Position numbers and translations under genes: made by a program
From: Coffea arabica
Lineage: Eukaryota; Streptophyta; Magnoliopsida; Gentianales; Rubiaceae
DNA length: 64,000 nucleotides
Direction: 5' to 3'
Assembly (NCBI RefSeq): GCF_036785885.1
Contig: NC_092314.1
Coordinates: forward strand, 18,683,638 to 18,747,637
Shown here: positions 24,056-35,996 of the stretch, piece after piece
Layout of the letters: the number at the start of each line of letters is the position of its first letter
Numbering within the stretch: position 1 is the stretch's first letter
Notes under the pieces: model-generated
What the model was told of the DNA's origin: nothing
The model's database searches: none
Seen by the model: the letters and a program-made list of their open reading frames with translations, nothing else

Positions 24056-24644
24056 ATAGAAGCACATTACATGACATGATCATATTCATAGAAAATTATT
24101 GTTATTCATATAACATATCCATCATGTCATTTCATTTCATAAAACATAACTCATAAACAAGTATATGTAATATCTGGCTTTCGAGTACTTAGTCTAGAGA
24201 TTAAACCCTTCTAGGAGCGTGAACACACAACATAACATAAGTCAATTGACTAGGCACAATGGCTACCACGACTGCCAATCAATCAGGCATAACAGCTACC
24301 ATGATAATGTAACATAATAGGACTATAATCCCCACCACCTATTTTATGGCCGTTTAGAGCTTTTCGTAACATAAATTCATTTCACACATCACATGCATTT
24401 TTCTTTCATTTCATGAAAATATGCTCCCCATTTCACATTTCATAGCATAACAAAATAGTTCAAATAGGCTTAAATGATCCGTTTTACACATAGCAAGGTA
24501 TGATTTTGATGTGAGAAAATTCATATTTAATATTTTAGAAAAACATAGAGGGGTAAGCACCGCCACCTCTAACTATTTAATTGAAAAGATTCTAAATGTG
24601 CACTTGAACTTGTCTTCGACCTATAACTAGTGTTATATACATTG
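24056..24644. other. Unclassified repeat-like DNA
   Basis: AT-rich sequence with short recurring words (CATAACATA, TTCATTTCAT). It lies between the CRM-like fragment and a Tekay LTR. It is probably LTR-derived, but no boundary or coding signal was found. Confidence 0.35.
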
Positions 24645-27174
24645 TGACAGCCCCACCTTCTCTTAGGGCATACCCTAGAAGTTAATGGACCACCCACCTG
24701 GCTCTCGCGAAGACTCATTCACTAACATTAATTTCAGAGATAACAATTCTCATTAATCATCCAAACACCCATTCTTAATACTTCTTAGTAAGACAAAAGC
24801 TTTATCCACTACAAATTATAAAGGTGAGTCATCCAAACGTTCATTCTTAAGTACATCACTCTAGTACATCACCAACTAGTGTGAAATATAAATCTATCCA
24901 TTAAGAGATACAAAATGCAGGTCTTAACAGCAATATATAACATTAGACCTCCCAAAATAGTCTAACTCTACTTGATCATCCTTCAAACTTCAATCCCTGT
25001 AAGGAAAACAAAGCTAAAGGATTGAGCTAAAGTCAGTGAGGTTCCACACAAGCAACAATCAATTAAACACTTAAACAAGCAGCAAAATTAAACAATTAAG
25101 GAAACACTTCACTGAATGAATTAGAGAACACTTCACTGAACAATCACTTTTAAAAGGATACGGTGCTCGCATTAGAGCCACTTCAATGCACTACACACTC
25201 CACCGAACTCCTCCTTATAACCTCTAAAACAGTAAACACTTCCCTCACTTAGATGGCCATATCAATATCAGTAATCTGCTACTCCGTGGTAGTACTCGAG
25301 CATACCAATACACTTACCCAAAGCTACTGTCCTATCCGACCAAACCTTTTTGCTTGTTTGAATAGTTCGTTGAACAAAGGGTTTTGGGACCCAGTTCAGC
25401 CGGTGTGGTAAAGTACACACACACGGCTTACAGTCATGCACACTTACAATAGCATTTAGCCAATTATCAACCTTCAACCTCAATTAAGTTGAGTACCATA
25501 AAGTACACCCTTAACTGAGAAGGCGATGGACAATTGAGATACACTTTACAATGAATTACTTAACAATATTTTATAATAAGCACATTTATCACATAATTCC
25601 ACTTAAGTAAACATAAACAGTTAAACACAAAAATTTGGAAACACTCACCAAGTTTCCAAATAAATCACTCTTGAACTTCGAGTTTGTTTCTTGGCTCACT
25701 GCTACTTCCTGACACAAGTTTATAATTCTAAAGTAAGTAGACAATTTGTAAAGGTTCACTTATCATTTATTATCCTATTATTTGAACTATTAAAATCAAC
25801 TTTGACTTTAAGATACAATTCATATATTATCACTTATCATTTGTTACTTTATGATTTAAACTACTAAGTCAAGTTGAGCTTATAAAACAAGATATAACAA
25901 ATCCAACACCTATCTCACATTTCACCTCGAAACTTATCAACTTTATCAATTTTAAACCAAAGAAATATACATATATTCCAAGTTTAAAGTCTTGTAAGAT
26001 GTTTAGACTAAGATTAATTCATTTTCTATCCAATATTCAAGGATTAAGGGAAATGAACTCTTCATTTGTTCCATTTAAGCTAAACCAGATTCTAAGTTGT
26101 TTGTAGTTTGGGTTTTGTTCCACTACACTAGCCCCCCAAGTTTTTAGTTTTGTAAAATGTTCATGAAGACAAGGTTAAGAGGTTATAAGCTGTTTTATGT
26201 ATATAATTACAACATGTTATCTTAGAATTTCCGAAAACATCATGGAAGACTTAACTCATCACTGTTTCGCCCAGCAAGTAAAATTTCCAGCAATATCATT
26301 TCAAAATGTTCAACAAAGCTCCACTGTTTACTTCCTTAAAACAGTAATCTCTTAGTATACATTCTGTCCAACATAAACCAAGGCAAATAACACTTAATTC
26401 CAGTAAATGGATCAGCCAAGAAATCATATATATACTATTCTGTCATCAGCTAAGTGTAACAATCATCAATTGGCAATTCAACATACGGCTACTTCCTTAA
26501 TTTCTTCTATGTTAACTCCAACTTAACATGCAAAACATGACTATCAAGCTACAAAGTAGCCTTAAACAGAGCATATAAAAGTTCACAACTAAAATTCGAA
26601 GGAAGATTGATTAAAAGTTCATTTTTGTATCTCGACCTTCCTAACAGGTTCCATCAGCTTTTAATCAAGAATTTTCCATTAGTCTCTTCATTATGCACTC
26701 AAATCTAACAAGCATGATAAGATGGAAATGTTATACAATGCATTAAACCTCAATGTAGAAGTTTAGAACCAGAATCCATGAAGAACCTGGGATAATTTCT
26801 TATTCTTTCCTTCGGCCAAGCCTATCTGCATTAGACTGAACTCATCTTTCCTTCAATGTTCACTTTAGTTTATACTCATTTCTGTCTTGCTTGATGAAGT
26901 TAAGATGCTTTATGACACATCACAGCTTAATACAAATGTTTAAAGGTCAAATTTGCCGAAGACAGCTAGTGTTTCTTAGCTCCATTTCCCTCGTGTGAAG
27001 CTAACAGATTTTCATCAGGTTTCTTTTAATAATTTCAGCTTAAAGTTCCAACTTTTCACAAGTTTCTACAGCTAACCTTCTTTTAATACTTAAAGTAGAC
27101 ATAATTCATGCATTTCCTATCTATAGCTTCCATCTTTCTCTGATAACAAGCTGCTCAACTAGTACATGTCTCTG
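24645..27174 (-). repeat. Tekay-type LTR, 5'-truncated
   Basis: The minus-strand end reads ...GGTGGGGCTGTCA at 24645, homologous to the LTR ends at 577 and 27175. The conserved block (AAGGAAAACAAAGC near 25010) is present. No primer-binding site lies beyond the end, so this is a 3' or solo LTR. Its 5' part is cut at 27174 by another Tekay LTR. Confidence 0.6.
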
Positions 27175-28666
27175 TGACGACCCCATCCCCCCTTAGGGTG
27201 TATCCCAGAGTTTAGCGGACCGTCTGCCCAACTCTCGTCAGGATTCACTCACTTACATCAAATAAAATAGTTCACAACCTCAAGCATAAATGGAATAACA
27301 GTTCCCAGGTTTGGAATGTACATGTACATTCATTTCTATTCCAAACATTCATACAATCCCAAATATAACAAAAGATATGAATTCCAGATAAATTCAATCT
27401 TAACCGAGCACTAGCGCGAGTACAATCGTAAAAATTCAAAAACTAGACTATGCTAGCCTGTACCCGTCTCACGCCCTCGCTCGTACCCCCTGTAAGGAAA
27501 ACAAATCTAATAGAGTGAACTAAATCTCAGTGAGGTTCCAAAATATCATGCAAACCCAAATAGCAATTTGACCATGATTTAAAAACATAAGTATCAAAAT
27601 AGCGAGCATATGAAATCAAGAAAATGAGCAATAACACTTCGTAAAGCTAATCACTGGATATTTAACATGTCAAGTAAAAGGATATAGTCGCTATTACAAA
27701 ATAGCTCCGCCATACCTTGATCAAGAATAGTTGACACTCCATCAACTTTCAAGTAAAGTAATCAATCCAGTAGTGCCCCAAAAATGCCAATCTCCGTCTA
27801 CCATTCAACCTCCTTACCGGGTCCAAACGCCAAGATAAACACGTGTAACAATACTTGAGCATACCGATTAATCGAAAAGATAACACTCCACTCGACAAAA
27901 CAAAAGACCCAGGGTCCGTTACCTAACCGACCAAACTCTTGCCACTTCGACTCAAGTAACTAGCCGTAGGGTTTCTGGAATTCCAAAGAGTGCTCATGTC
28001 ATACAAAGTATATCAAGTCAATTGCAATGAATGAACAAGTATATATCACATTAAGCAAGTGCGATAAAATACACCCTTACCCGACCAAACCAAGCAAATA
28101 TTATCTGATCACGTTGGTAAAGAATTTAAATCAAATATCAAGTTCAATCATGTATTTGGAAGCACTCACAAAAGACTTAGTGCTTTTCAAGTTCACGCTC
28201 AAGTGCAACTCCTTGGTTGGAGTCCAAATTTGCGATAAAATATCATTTAAGAGTTTGAAATTAACTAGGGTTCAAAACATAGGAGTTTCGCTTAAAGAAA
28301 ATCAATTAAATGAAACTCGTTTAAGTAGTATTTATTTTGCTTATCACACCCTAGAAAACTCATGCTCGTTCTTTTAGTTTTGGTAAGAAAGCGATTAAAA
28401 CTTTTAAATTCGCAAAGTGGTCTAAAAGACGAGGAAAACATATTTCGAGTGGTCGCTATTTTCGCCTTTTAAAAGGTATGAGGTTTGGCCAAATTTCAGC
28501 TTATATACCTCTACAAACGGAAACTTGAACACCAAAGACAATCCAAGTTCACTTCGATCTCAAATCGTCGCTCAAGTTTCAAGTTCACTCGCTTATCCTT
28601 CGACTTAAAATTTGGGTAGCATTTTTCCTATTTTCTTACTTTTTCCATCCAAGTATAACTTAGATT
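27175..28666 (-). repeat. Tekay-type LTR, partial, abutting the previous LTR
   Basis: The minus-strand end (...GGGGTCGTCA at 27175) and the conserved block near 27494 (AAGGAAAACAAATC) identify it. No primer site follows, so it was probably a 3' or solo LTR inserted into the LTR at 24645-27174. Its 5' part is lost at the junction with the copia fragment near 28667. Confidence 0.6.
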
Positions 28667-30863
28667 CTGGAGAAAACTGTGTCAAAAACTCCTCAAGAGA
28701 ATAGAGTAGCCGATAGGATGAATGGATCCATTACTGAGCGGGTCAGATGCATGCTCTCTAATGCTAAATTGTCAAAATCCTTTTGGGGTGAAGTAATGAG
28801 GACTGCAATCAATTTGATTAATCTTTCTCTGTCAGTTCCTCTAGATGGTGACATCCCAGAAACAGTAGGGACGGAAAAAGATGTATCTTTTAAGCACTTG
28901 AGAGTTTTGGTTGTTGGGTATTTGTTCATATTCCCAAAGATGAGAGGTCAAAATTTGATGTAAAATCAAAGTAGTGTATTTTCTTGGGTTATGGACATGA
29001 AGATTTTGGTTATAGGTTGTATGATCCTATTGATAAGAAGGTGATTAGGAGCAAAGATGTTGTCTTCTTTGAAGATCAAACCATTGAAGACATTGGAAAA
29101 GGTGACAACCCAAAATTCTTAGATGATATTCCTACTAGTTCAAATCCAGATCCAGTTCTAGGACCTGTTGATTTTAATCAAGGGGGAGCTAAAACAGAGC
29201 AAAGAGAAGATGTTGATGATGGTGATAATCCTGCTACTGATGAACTTGAGCATGAGGTGCCACCTACTCCATTACCGCCACCACGAGATGAGCTTAAGAG
29301 ATCTACCAGAGAGAGGAGACCTTCTAACAGATATAATCCTCATGAATACGTGTTGTTAACGGATGGAGGAGAGCCAAAGTCCTACTGTAATGCTCTAGAG
29401 CATGAGAACAAAGAAGATTGGTTGCGAGCCATACAAGAGGAAATGGTGTCTCTGCATAAAAATCACACTTATGACTTAGTGAAAATGTCTAAAGGTAAGA
29501 GAGTTCTAAAGAACAAATAGGTTTATAGATTGAAGACTCAGGAACACAGCTCATAACCAAAGTACAAAGTAAGATTGGTTGTGAAGAGATTTAACCAAAA
29601 GAAAGGTATAGATTTTGAAGAAATTTTCTCTCTTGTGGTAAAGATATCGTCAATTCGAATTGTTCTGAGTATTGCAGCCAGTTTAAATTTGGAGATCGAA
29701 CAACTTGATATGAAGACAGCCTTCCTGCATGGTGACTTGGAAGAGGAGATCTACATGTAGCAATCGGAGGGATTCAAAGAAATTGGTAAGGAAAATCTTG
29801 TATGCCGTCTCAAAAAGAGTTTATATAGGTTGAAACAGGCATCGAGATAGTGGTACAAGAAGTTTGAGCCCTTCATGATAGACCACGAGTACCACAAGAC
29901 TACATCTGATCACTGTGTTTACGTGAAAAATTTTTCAGACGGTGATTTTATTATTCTCTTGTTGTATGTTGATGACATGCTGATTGTTGGCCGTAATGCT
30001 ATGAAAATTGACAGGTTGAAAAAAGAGTTGAGTAAATCTTTTACAATGAAAAATTTGGGTCCGGCTAGACAGATACTGGGGATGAAAATCTCACGAGACA
30101 GGCAAAATGGAAAGCTTTGGTTGTCTCAAGAAAAGTATATTGAAAAGGTGCTTGACAGGTTTAATATGAGCAAAGCTAAGAAATGTTCTTTATGCGTCGG
30201 CTGTTGGTAATTTGATGTATGCCATGATTTACATCAGGCTAGATATTACTCATGCAGTTGGAGTAGTTAGTCACTATCTCTCGAATCCTGGCAAGGAACA
30301 TTGAATGCTGTCAAATGGATTCTCAGGTAACTCAAGGGAACTCCCAAATTGTGTTTGTGTTTTAGTATGGTAAATCTATAATAGATGGGTACACTGATGC
30401 AGATATAGCAGATGATCTTGATAATAGGAAATCCACATATAGATACTTGATGATTTTTGCAGGGGAAGCAGTGTCATGACAAAGTAAATTACAAAAGTGC
30501 ATTGCCCTTTCCAGTACAGAGGCAGAGTATATCGCAACCACTGAAGTATGCAAGGAGATTCTTTTGTTGCAGAAATTCCTTCAGGATTTGGGTATGAAGC
30601 AAGAGAAGTATATCTTTATTGTAACAGTTAGAGTGACATTCATTTGTGTTAAAATTCTACATTTTACTCTCGATCCAAACACATTGATGTGAGATATCAT
30701 TGGATTTGAGAAGTAATGAATTCCAAGTTATTAATATTTGAGAAAGTTCACATTAATAACAATGGTGTTGATATACTGACCAAGGCGTTGCCTAAGGAGA
30801 AAATCCTATTTTGCAGACAGGAAGCAGGTTTGACTATACCCCCAAATGAGCTGGAGGGGGAGA
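28667..30863 (+). pseudogene. Copia pol remnant: integrase C-terminus, reverse transcriptase, RNase H
   Basis: Successive frames contain integrase end (MLSNAKLSKSFWGEVMRTAINLIN, about 28740-28830) and GYGHEDFGYRLYDP with VVFFEDQTIED (28984-29100). A P-rich, acidic linker follows, then the RT start (NKEDWLRAIQEEM, about 29405-29450). RT fragments are FNQKKGIDFEEIFSLVVK and LDMKTAFLHGDLEEEIYM (29590-29757), SLYRLKQASR, and the catalytic LLYVDDMLIVG (about 29960-29990). RNase H is only recognisable as scattered wording (ALSSTEAEY-like near 30505-30540). Stops at 29518, 29758 and 29848, plus several shifts, show it is inactive. Confidence 0.85.
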
Positions 30864-30864
30864 T

Positions 30865-31550
30865 TGTTGGACTTGTGTGGGCCAGCCCATATGTGGGCCA
30901 ACTAAACACACAAGTGAACAAAGCTTGAGGGTTTTTCAAGTATAAATACAAGCAGCAGCCGCGAGAAAAGTTTTCTTCTTTGGTGTGAAAAAAAGCTACA
31001 GCCGCCACTTTTCTTGTTTTTGAGAAAAACAAAGAGAGAGAAAGAGCTAGAGAGAGAGAAACTTCAAGGTCTTGATTGGAGGGTAATTCAAATCTCGATT
31101 GAGACGAAATTTTACCCACGCAATACTCTCGTTAGGCTCTACTTATCTACTAGTTCAGATTTTGGATTTTCTCTCCATTTGATAACATCTTTCCAAACGC
31201 ACTTCTTTGACAATTATAGTTTTTAGGGGTGATTTTGCAGTAATTTCGCTTGGTTGATATTGGTGATATTATTGTCATCCGAATATTTCGGGTAGACCTA
31301 TGTATTTCCATTATTATGATAATAGAGATTTTTTATTGGACTAAGTCCCGTGATTTTTTCCAATTTGGGTTTTTCACGTAAAAAATCTTGGTGTTCTGTG
31401 CCTTTTATTTTCTTGCATTTTATTATCACTGCTGGCATTATTACTTGATAATTTGATTTATTCCTATTTTAACTAGTACTTGGGAAAAGAGTCATTTATC
31501 CTGGGTTAACTCCAATATTGTGTGCTTGCACCGGTATCCCTTTCCCAACA
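30865..31550 (+). repeat. 3' LTR of the Tork/TNT1-like copia element
   Basis: The 686 bp LTR starts TGTTGGACTTGTG right after the polypurine tract and ends CCTTTCCCAACA, giving TGTTGG/CCAACA inverted ends. A TATAAATA box lies at 30941-30948. The flank after it is GACAT. The other end of the element is lost, so no target duplication can be checked. Confidence 0.88.
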
Positions 31551-34320
31551 GACATCACCGATTAAAAATGTGTTATCATGCCTAAATCACACGACTGCAT
31601 AATGAAATGCATGCATTTCGTTATGCAAGCATTTCGTTATGCAAAGCATATCAAATTGCTTGGATCTCAAACTCAAAATGACAACTAATGAGCCCACAAG
31701 GAAACTTTAAATGAATATGTCTGCAACAGAGATCATGACTGAATTGCTTAAAGAGAGTATGAAACTAAATCTCAAAAGTATGCATCTTTTAGTAAACTTA
31801 CTTACTCAAATATCCAAACTCCTTTCTTTTTGATTTTATTAATATGTTAAACAAAAGGCTTAGGAGATATACACAATGTCCAAACCACGGTTAAAACCGT
31901 TAGTGTCTTATTCATTTGGGTTTGCAAAGAGCATGTCCATGAGATATATGCAAAAAACTCTTAATTTCCACATCTATTATTGCATAATATTGCTAAAATC
32001 CTTTTCTTAAGTATAATATCTTGGACCCTTCAAGTAGAGTGAATATTGCATCAGGCACAACCATCAATAATGCATCACCAAGCAAACAGCTGAGAAACAA
32101 CAAAAGTCCTAATAAGATCCCATATTTAAAATAGAGAAAATGAGTAAAATAGAAAAGAAACCTAACCTACATAGAATGCATATTGGTTGGCCTTGATTGG
32201 CTTCTTACATGCATTACAACATACCTTCAGAACAAGCAACAAAAATGAATTATGTAGCATGAATGAGAATTCTGTACACAAGCAATTATGGCCAATTAGA
32301 ATCATTGGCAGGTTAAAGTCATCAAAGGTCTGTTGAATCTATCGAGTATCGAGTGCAACAAAACAATGTATTAAGAGAAATTATTTCACCAGTGGAAGCC
32401 ATATAGATGAATAATGACAACACTTTTTAGTAGTGATTAAAAACATAAGATATAATTCAATTAAATTTCAAATTCAATAGATGTGCTGGAGGGGGAGATT
32501 GTTGGACATTTAACAAGTTATCCTTAACACAATCCTTCTTACAATCCCAGTGCTACAAAAGATGTTGTGCAACAAGTCAAAAGAGAAAGATACAAAGCTT
32601 ATCAAATGCAATGGATCTGTCACCAGCCATAACCAAACATGTGCATATCTACAAGACAATCATGAAGGCAAATCTAGAAAAGATATTGGTTCTAATCAAG
32701 CACTTGCAGCTCATAAATATTGCAGATGTAGACATAATTCACAAGTAGCTCTTCCATTACGGCATGGCCATTCATTACTAAAGTGATACTTAGCCAAATC
32801 TACAAATATGTCATCTGATTTTCTTTCCCATATCAAGAAGTCATTATTATGAAGTGTATGTGTATATTGAATAATGCTATTCAGTCAAAACAGATAAAGA
32901 GCAAACTCTAAGACATTTTTTTATGGATATTTATCGTACGCTAATCAGTGTTAACTCTTTATTCCTCTAAATTTTGTCGCTTCGATTGGGTCTAGTCATG
33001 TTGCACCAGATGGAATCTAAAAATCTTCTTTGTCGGTGGAGTACATAAAGTCTTTCACAAGGGTTCAGGGTCTTAGATTAATCTCCTATTATCTACTCCA
33101 GAATTTACATAGAAAGTTCCTATTTCTTTCTGATTACCAATTTCTTATGATATCTGATCATTATAAGTCTAGCAATCACACCAAAGTGCGGCCATTTCTT
33201 AATAAATATTATTCAAAATTAGTACAGATCACAATTTGATAAACCGATTACTATCTTATTTTGATACGTAATAGTATTTGACAAATGTTTTACATCAATA
33301 AACCAAGAGAAACACTTAGCCAAAAAGTCAACAATTTCAATATCTCTACCACATATGACTACATATATTTAGAAGGAAAAAAAAAAAGCAAAAACCAACC
33401 TGCAAATGAAAAGGACCCTTATCCAAAGCTCTTTCTCTTCCACCAAAAAGCTCAATTTTAAAAAAGAAAATAGCAACAAAATTGTTAGAAACTGTATAAC
33501 TTTATGCACTTGTTACTGATTTGCTCTCAATATTATGTGTGAAAAAATCAAATTTGAAAGAGTAAGGAAACTTTCTTACCAAACAAAAACAACTACAAGC
33601 CGAAAAAGGAGCTCTCTTCCAAACAGAAATTCTTCAAACAAAGAAGTAGTAATAACTATTACATGGATACTTCCCTTTTTTTTTCCTTTCCTAAACCTAA
33701 AAACCTAAATAACTACCATCTCTCTTTCTATCACATCAAATCCCGAAAAGTAGAATTTAAAATGATGGTTCTTGTGGAAGAACCAAATCCAGTACAATGA
33801 CGCAAATTAGACCGCTGACCATTTTCTGGAGAAAAATCCCTGAATTTCAGGCAAAAAGGAGATGGCTAATCTACGAGGAATTTCAAGGATTCCATGTTTC
33901 CAGGTACAATCGACATGTGAGGAAGTCATTTCTACTACAAGAACTTAAAAGTATTCTCTAGTGTTCTCGGCAAAAGAAGAAGCAGAGAAATTGGCTCCGT
34001 CTGTTTTTTGCAATAGGGAAGAAGAAGCAAGAGCATATTGTGTTAATTCTATATAATTCAATGGGCCAACACCGGACAACACACACACACACCATATATT
34101 CCTTTGGACATCTTAGAATAACAAAAGCTTGAAACCCATCAAACGGAGCAAAATTTCTTCTTAAAACAATCAGCATGTGTCAAGTATCAAATAAGCAGTA
34201 AACCACTTGTCAAGAGGGGAAGTAACTACAGTAAAAAATACTCTCTTTTTATTATACTCGAGGGATATAAGAAAAAATTGCTGTTTGACTAAAAAAAAAA
34301 AAATTAGAGAACATAGGACA
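31551..34320. other. Intergenic DNA with no recognised gene
   Basis: No open frame has a recognisable domain. At 31607-31650 the word GCATTTCGTTATGCAA is repeated. At 32482-32510 a polypurine word followed by TGTTGGACA copies the polypurine tract/LTR start of the copia element at 30853, but no LTR body follows. The remainder is AT-rich with short homopolymer runs (for example 33379-33390). Confidence 0.5.
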
Positions 34321-34585
34321 AGTTTGTGGATCCGAGTAAAGTACCCAGTAACTTTGCCACACAACATGGATGCCTGACATCTTCATTTTATTATTGTTCT
34401 GGGTGTACCTGGTTGTCTTCAATCTTCAAGTCTCCAACATTCGCTGAAAATTTGAGTGAGAAAGGTTCATCAAGACTCAACAAACAGATGTCTGAACTGT
34501 CAACGCTATCGGGTGAAACCCAGCCATTTCTTCTTTCTTGGCAGCAAAGAGAACCTCCAAGCGAAAGGCAAATCACTCAAAACAG

Positions 34586-35801
34586 ATGGAAAACACAAGC
34601 AACAACATCTGCACTCACCAGTCAGATTCCATCGCAGCTACATCCCAGAGTCAACTACCCTCTGCTTCAAGTCAAGATTCAGACCCACTGACAATCTCCA
34701 GCCTTCCACACGACCTCATCTCTGAGATCCTCTTAAGGCTGCCAATGAATTCCCTCATGAAATTCAAGTGCGTTTCAAAATCATGGCTTTCCTTAATTAA
34801 AAGCCAGTGATTCATCAAAACCCATCTCAACTTCATCAATTCCTCAACAAACAGCCAAAGGGTGCTCATTTTGAGGTGTTTTGACTGGAATTATTATCTC
34901 ATACATTGTTCTCTTAGCTCATTATTATATGCACCAGCTACTGATACAGTTGACATTGATTATCCCCCATTTGAAGCACCCTTTAATTTTGTTTCAGTTG
35001 TGGGGTGCTGTGATGGATTAATTTGTATTTCCGTTAGGCCAAGTAACATAATTTTGTGGAACCCATCTACTCGAGAATCCAAGAAAGCACCAGATTTGGG
35101 CATTAGGCTTGAAGAGGATGAACATTATACATCATGGGACTTTGAGTATTATATATCATGGGGTTTTGGATATGACGAGATTAATGATGATTACAAAGTG
35201 GCAGCGGTGGTGTGCGTTGTTGATGACCATGGTGAGCCCTCTGGGTCTGAGGTTAAGGTCTATAGCACAAAGAGTGAAACTTGGAGGAGTATAGGGGATT
35301 TTCAAGGTGTTTATCCTTTGGAGGAATACGGTAGGTTTGTGAATGGGTGGGAAGCTTCATTGGTCACTGGATAGAGAAGATTGTGGATATATTGGTTCTC
35401 TTGATTTAGCAACAGGTATGTATGGACAGATAAAGAAACCTAAATGTGATGAAGATTCCGAGTCTGAGCTTGAGTCAACCTTGAATGTTTTCCAAGGGTG
35501 CCTCTGTTTACTTTGTGATGAGAATGATGATCATACGGATGTTTGGATTATGAAGGAATATGGGGTTACAGAATCGTGGACTAAGGTGTTCACCATCCTG
35601 ATTAATAAACCGAGCAGGAGTTCAGTTTTTACACCATTGTGCCGATCAGAGAAGGGTGAAGTTTTACTGTTACTTGGATCCAAATTGGTACTCTACAATC
35701 CAGAGAATGCTACATGTGTTGATATTTCATTTCGAGATCAAGAGATAAGAGCTTATTATGCATTTGTTTACACAGAAAGCCTAGTTTCGCCCTGCTACTA
35801 A
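34586..35801 (+). pseudogene. F-box/FBA protein pseudogene (paralogue of 40603-41763)
   Basis: The frame from the ATG at 34586 encodes an N-terminus, then an F-box ([32 protein letters not shown]), then an F-box-associated (FBA) region with VVGCCDGLICI, ILWNPSTRESKK, WGFGYDEINDDYKV, TWRSI and VWIMKEYGVTESWTKVF. Two lesions disable it. A TGA at 34808-34810 stands where the paralogue has an arginine codon (SSRFIKAHL against SQ*FIKTHL). An extra four bases near 35346-35352 (TGGG beside GGG) shift the frame before KLHW. The rest is well preserved, so loss of function may be recent. Without RNA data an alternative start downstream cannot be excluded. Confidence 0.85.
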
Positions 35802-35850
35802 TGATGCAAGAGAGAAGCAACAGCAACAAGTAGGGGAAAGCAACCAAAAC

Positions 35851-35996
35851 GAGACAATTGAATACCATCAAGCTACCATCTCGATTAAAAAAAAAATTGT
35901 CCTCCTTTTCCAATTACCAAGATGAGCAATTGAATACCATCAAGCTACCATCTTGTTAAAAACGAAAGAAAAATTTCCTCCTTTTCCAATTGATGA
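35851..35996. repeat. Two-copy tandem repeat, about 72 bp
   Basis: CAATTGAATACCATCAAGC occurs at 35855 and 35927. It is followed in both copies by TACCATCT, an A-rich stretch and CCTCCTTTTCCAATT. The repeat lies just after the F-box pseudogene stop. Confidence 0.8.

Larger units (their letters stand above)
28667..31550 (+). mobile_element. 5'-truncated Ty1-copia element of the Tork/TNT1-like group
   Basis: The element begins abruptly inside integrase (KTPQENRVADRMNGSITE). It then has the integrase C-terminus, the linker, RT, RNase H remnants, the polypurine tract GGAGGGGGAG (30853-30862) and a complete 3' LTR. The 5' LTR, gag, protease and integrase core are absent. The protein wording matches the plant family annotated as TNT 1-94-like. 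Confidence 0.88.

Noticed and set aside
34326..34691. 121-codon frame upstream of and overlapping the F-box pseudogene
   Set aside because: It overlaps the F-box frame in another phase and has no domain; the paralogue aligns with the F-box frame instead.
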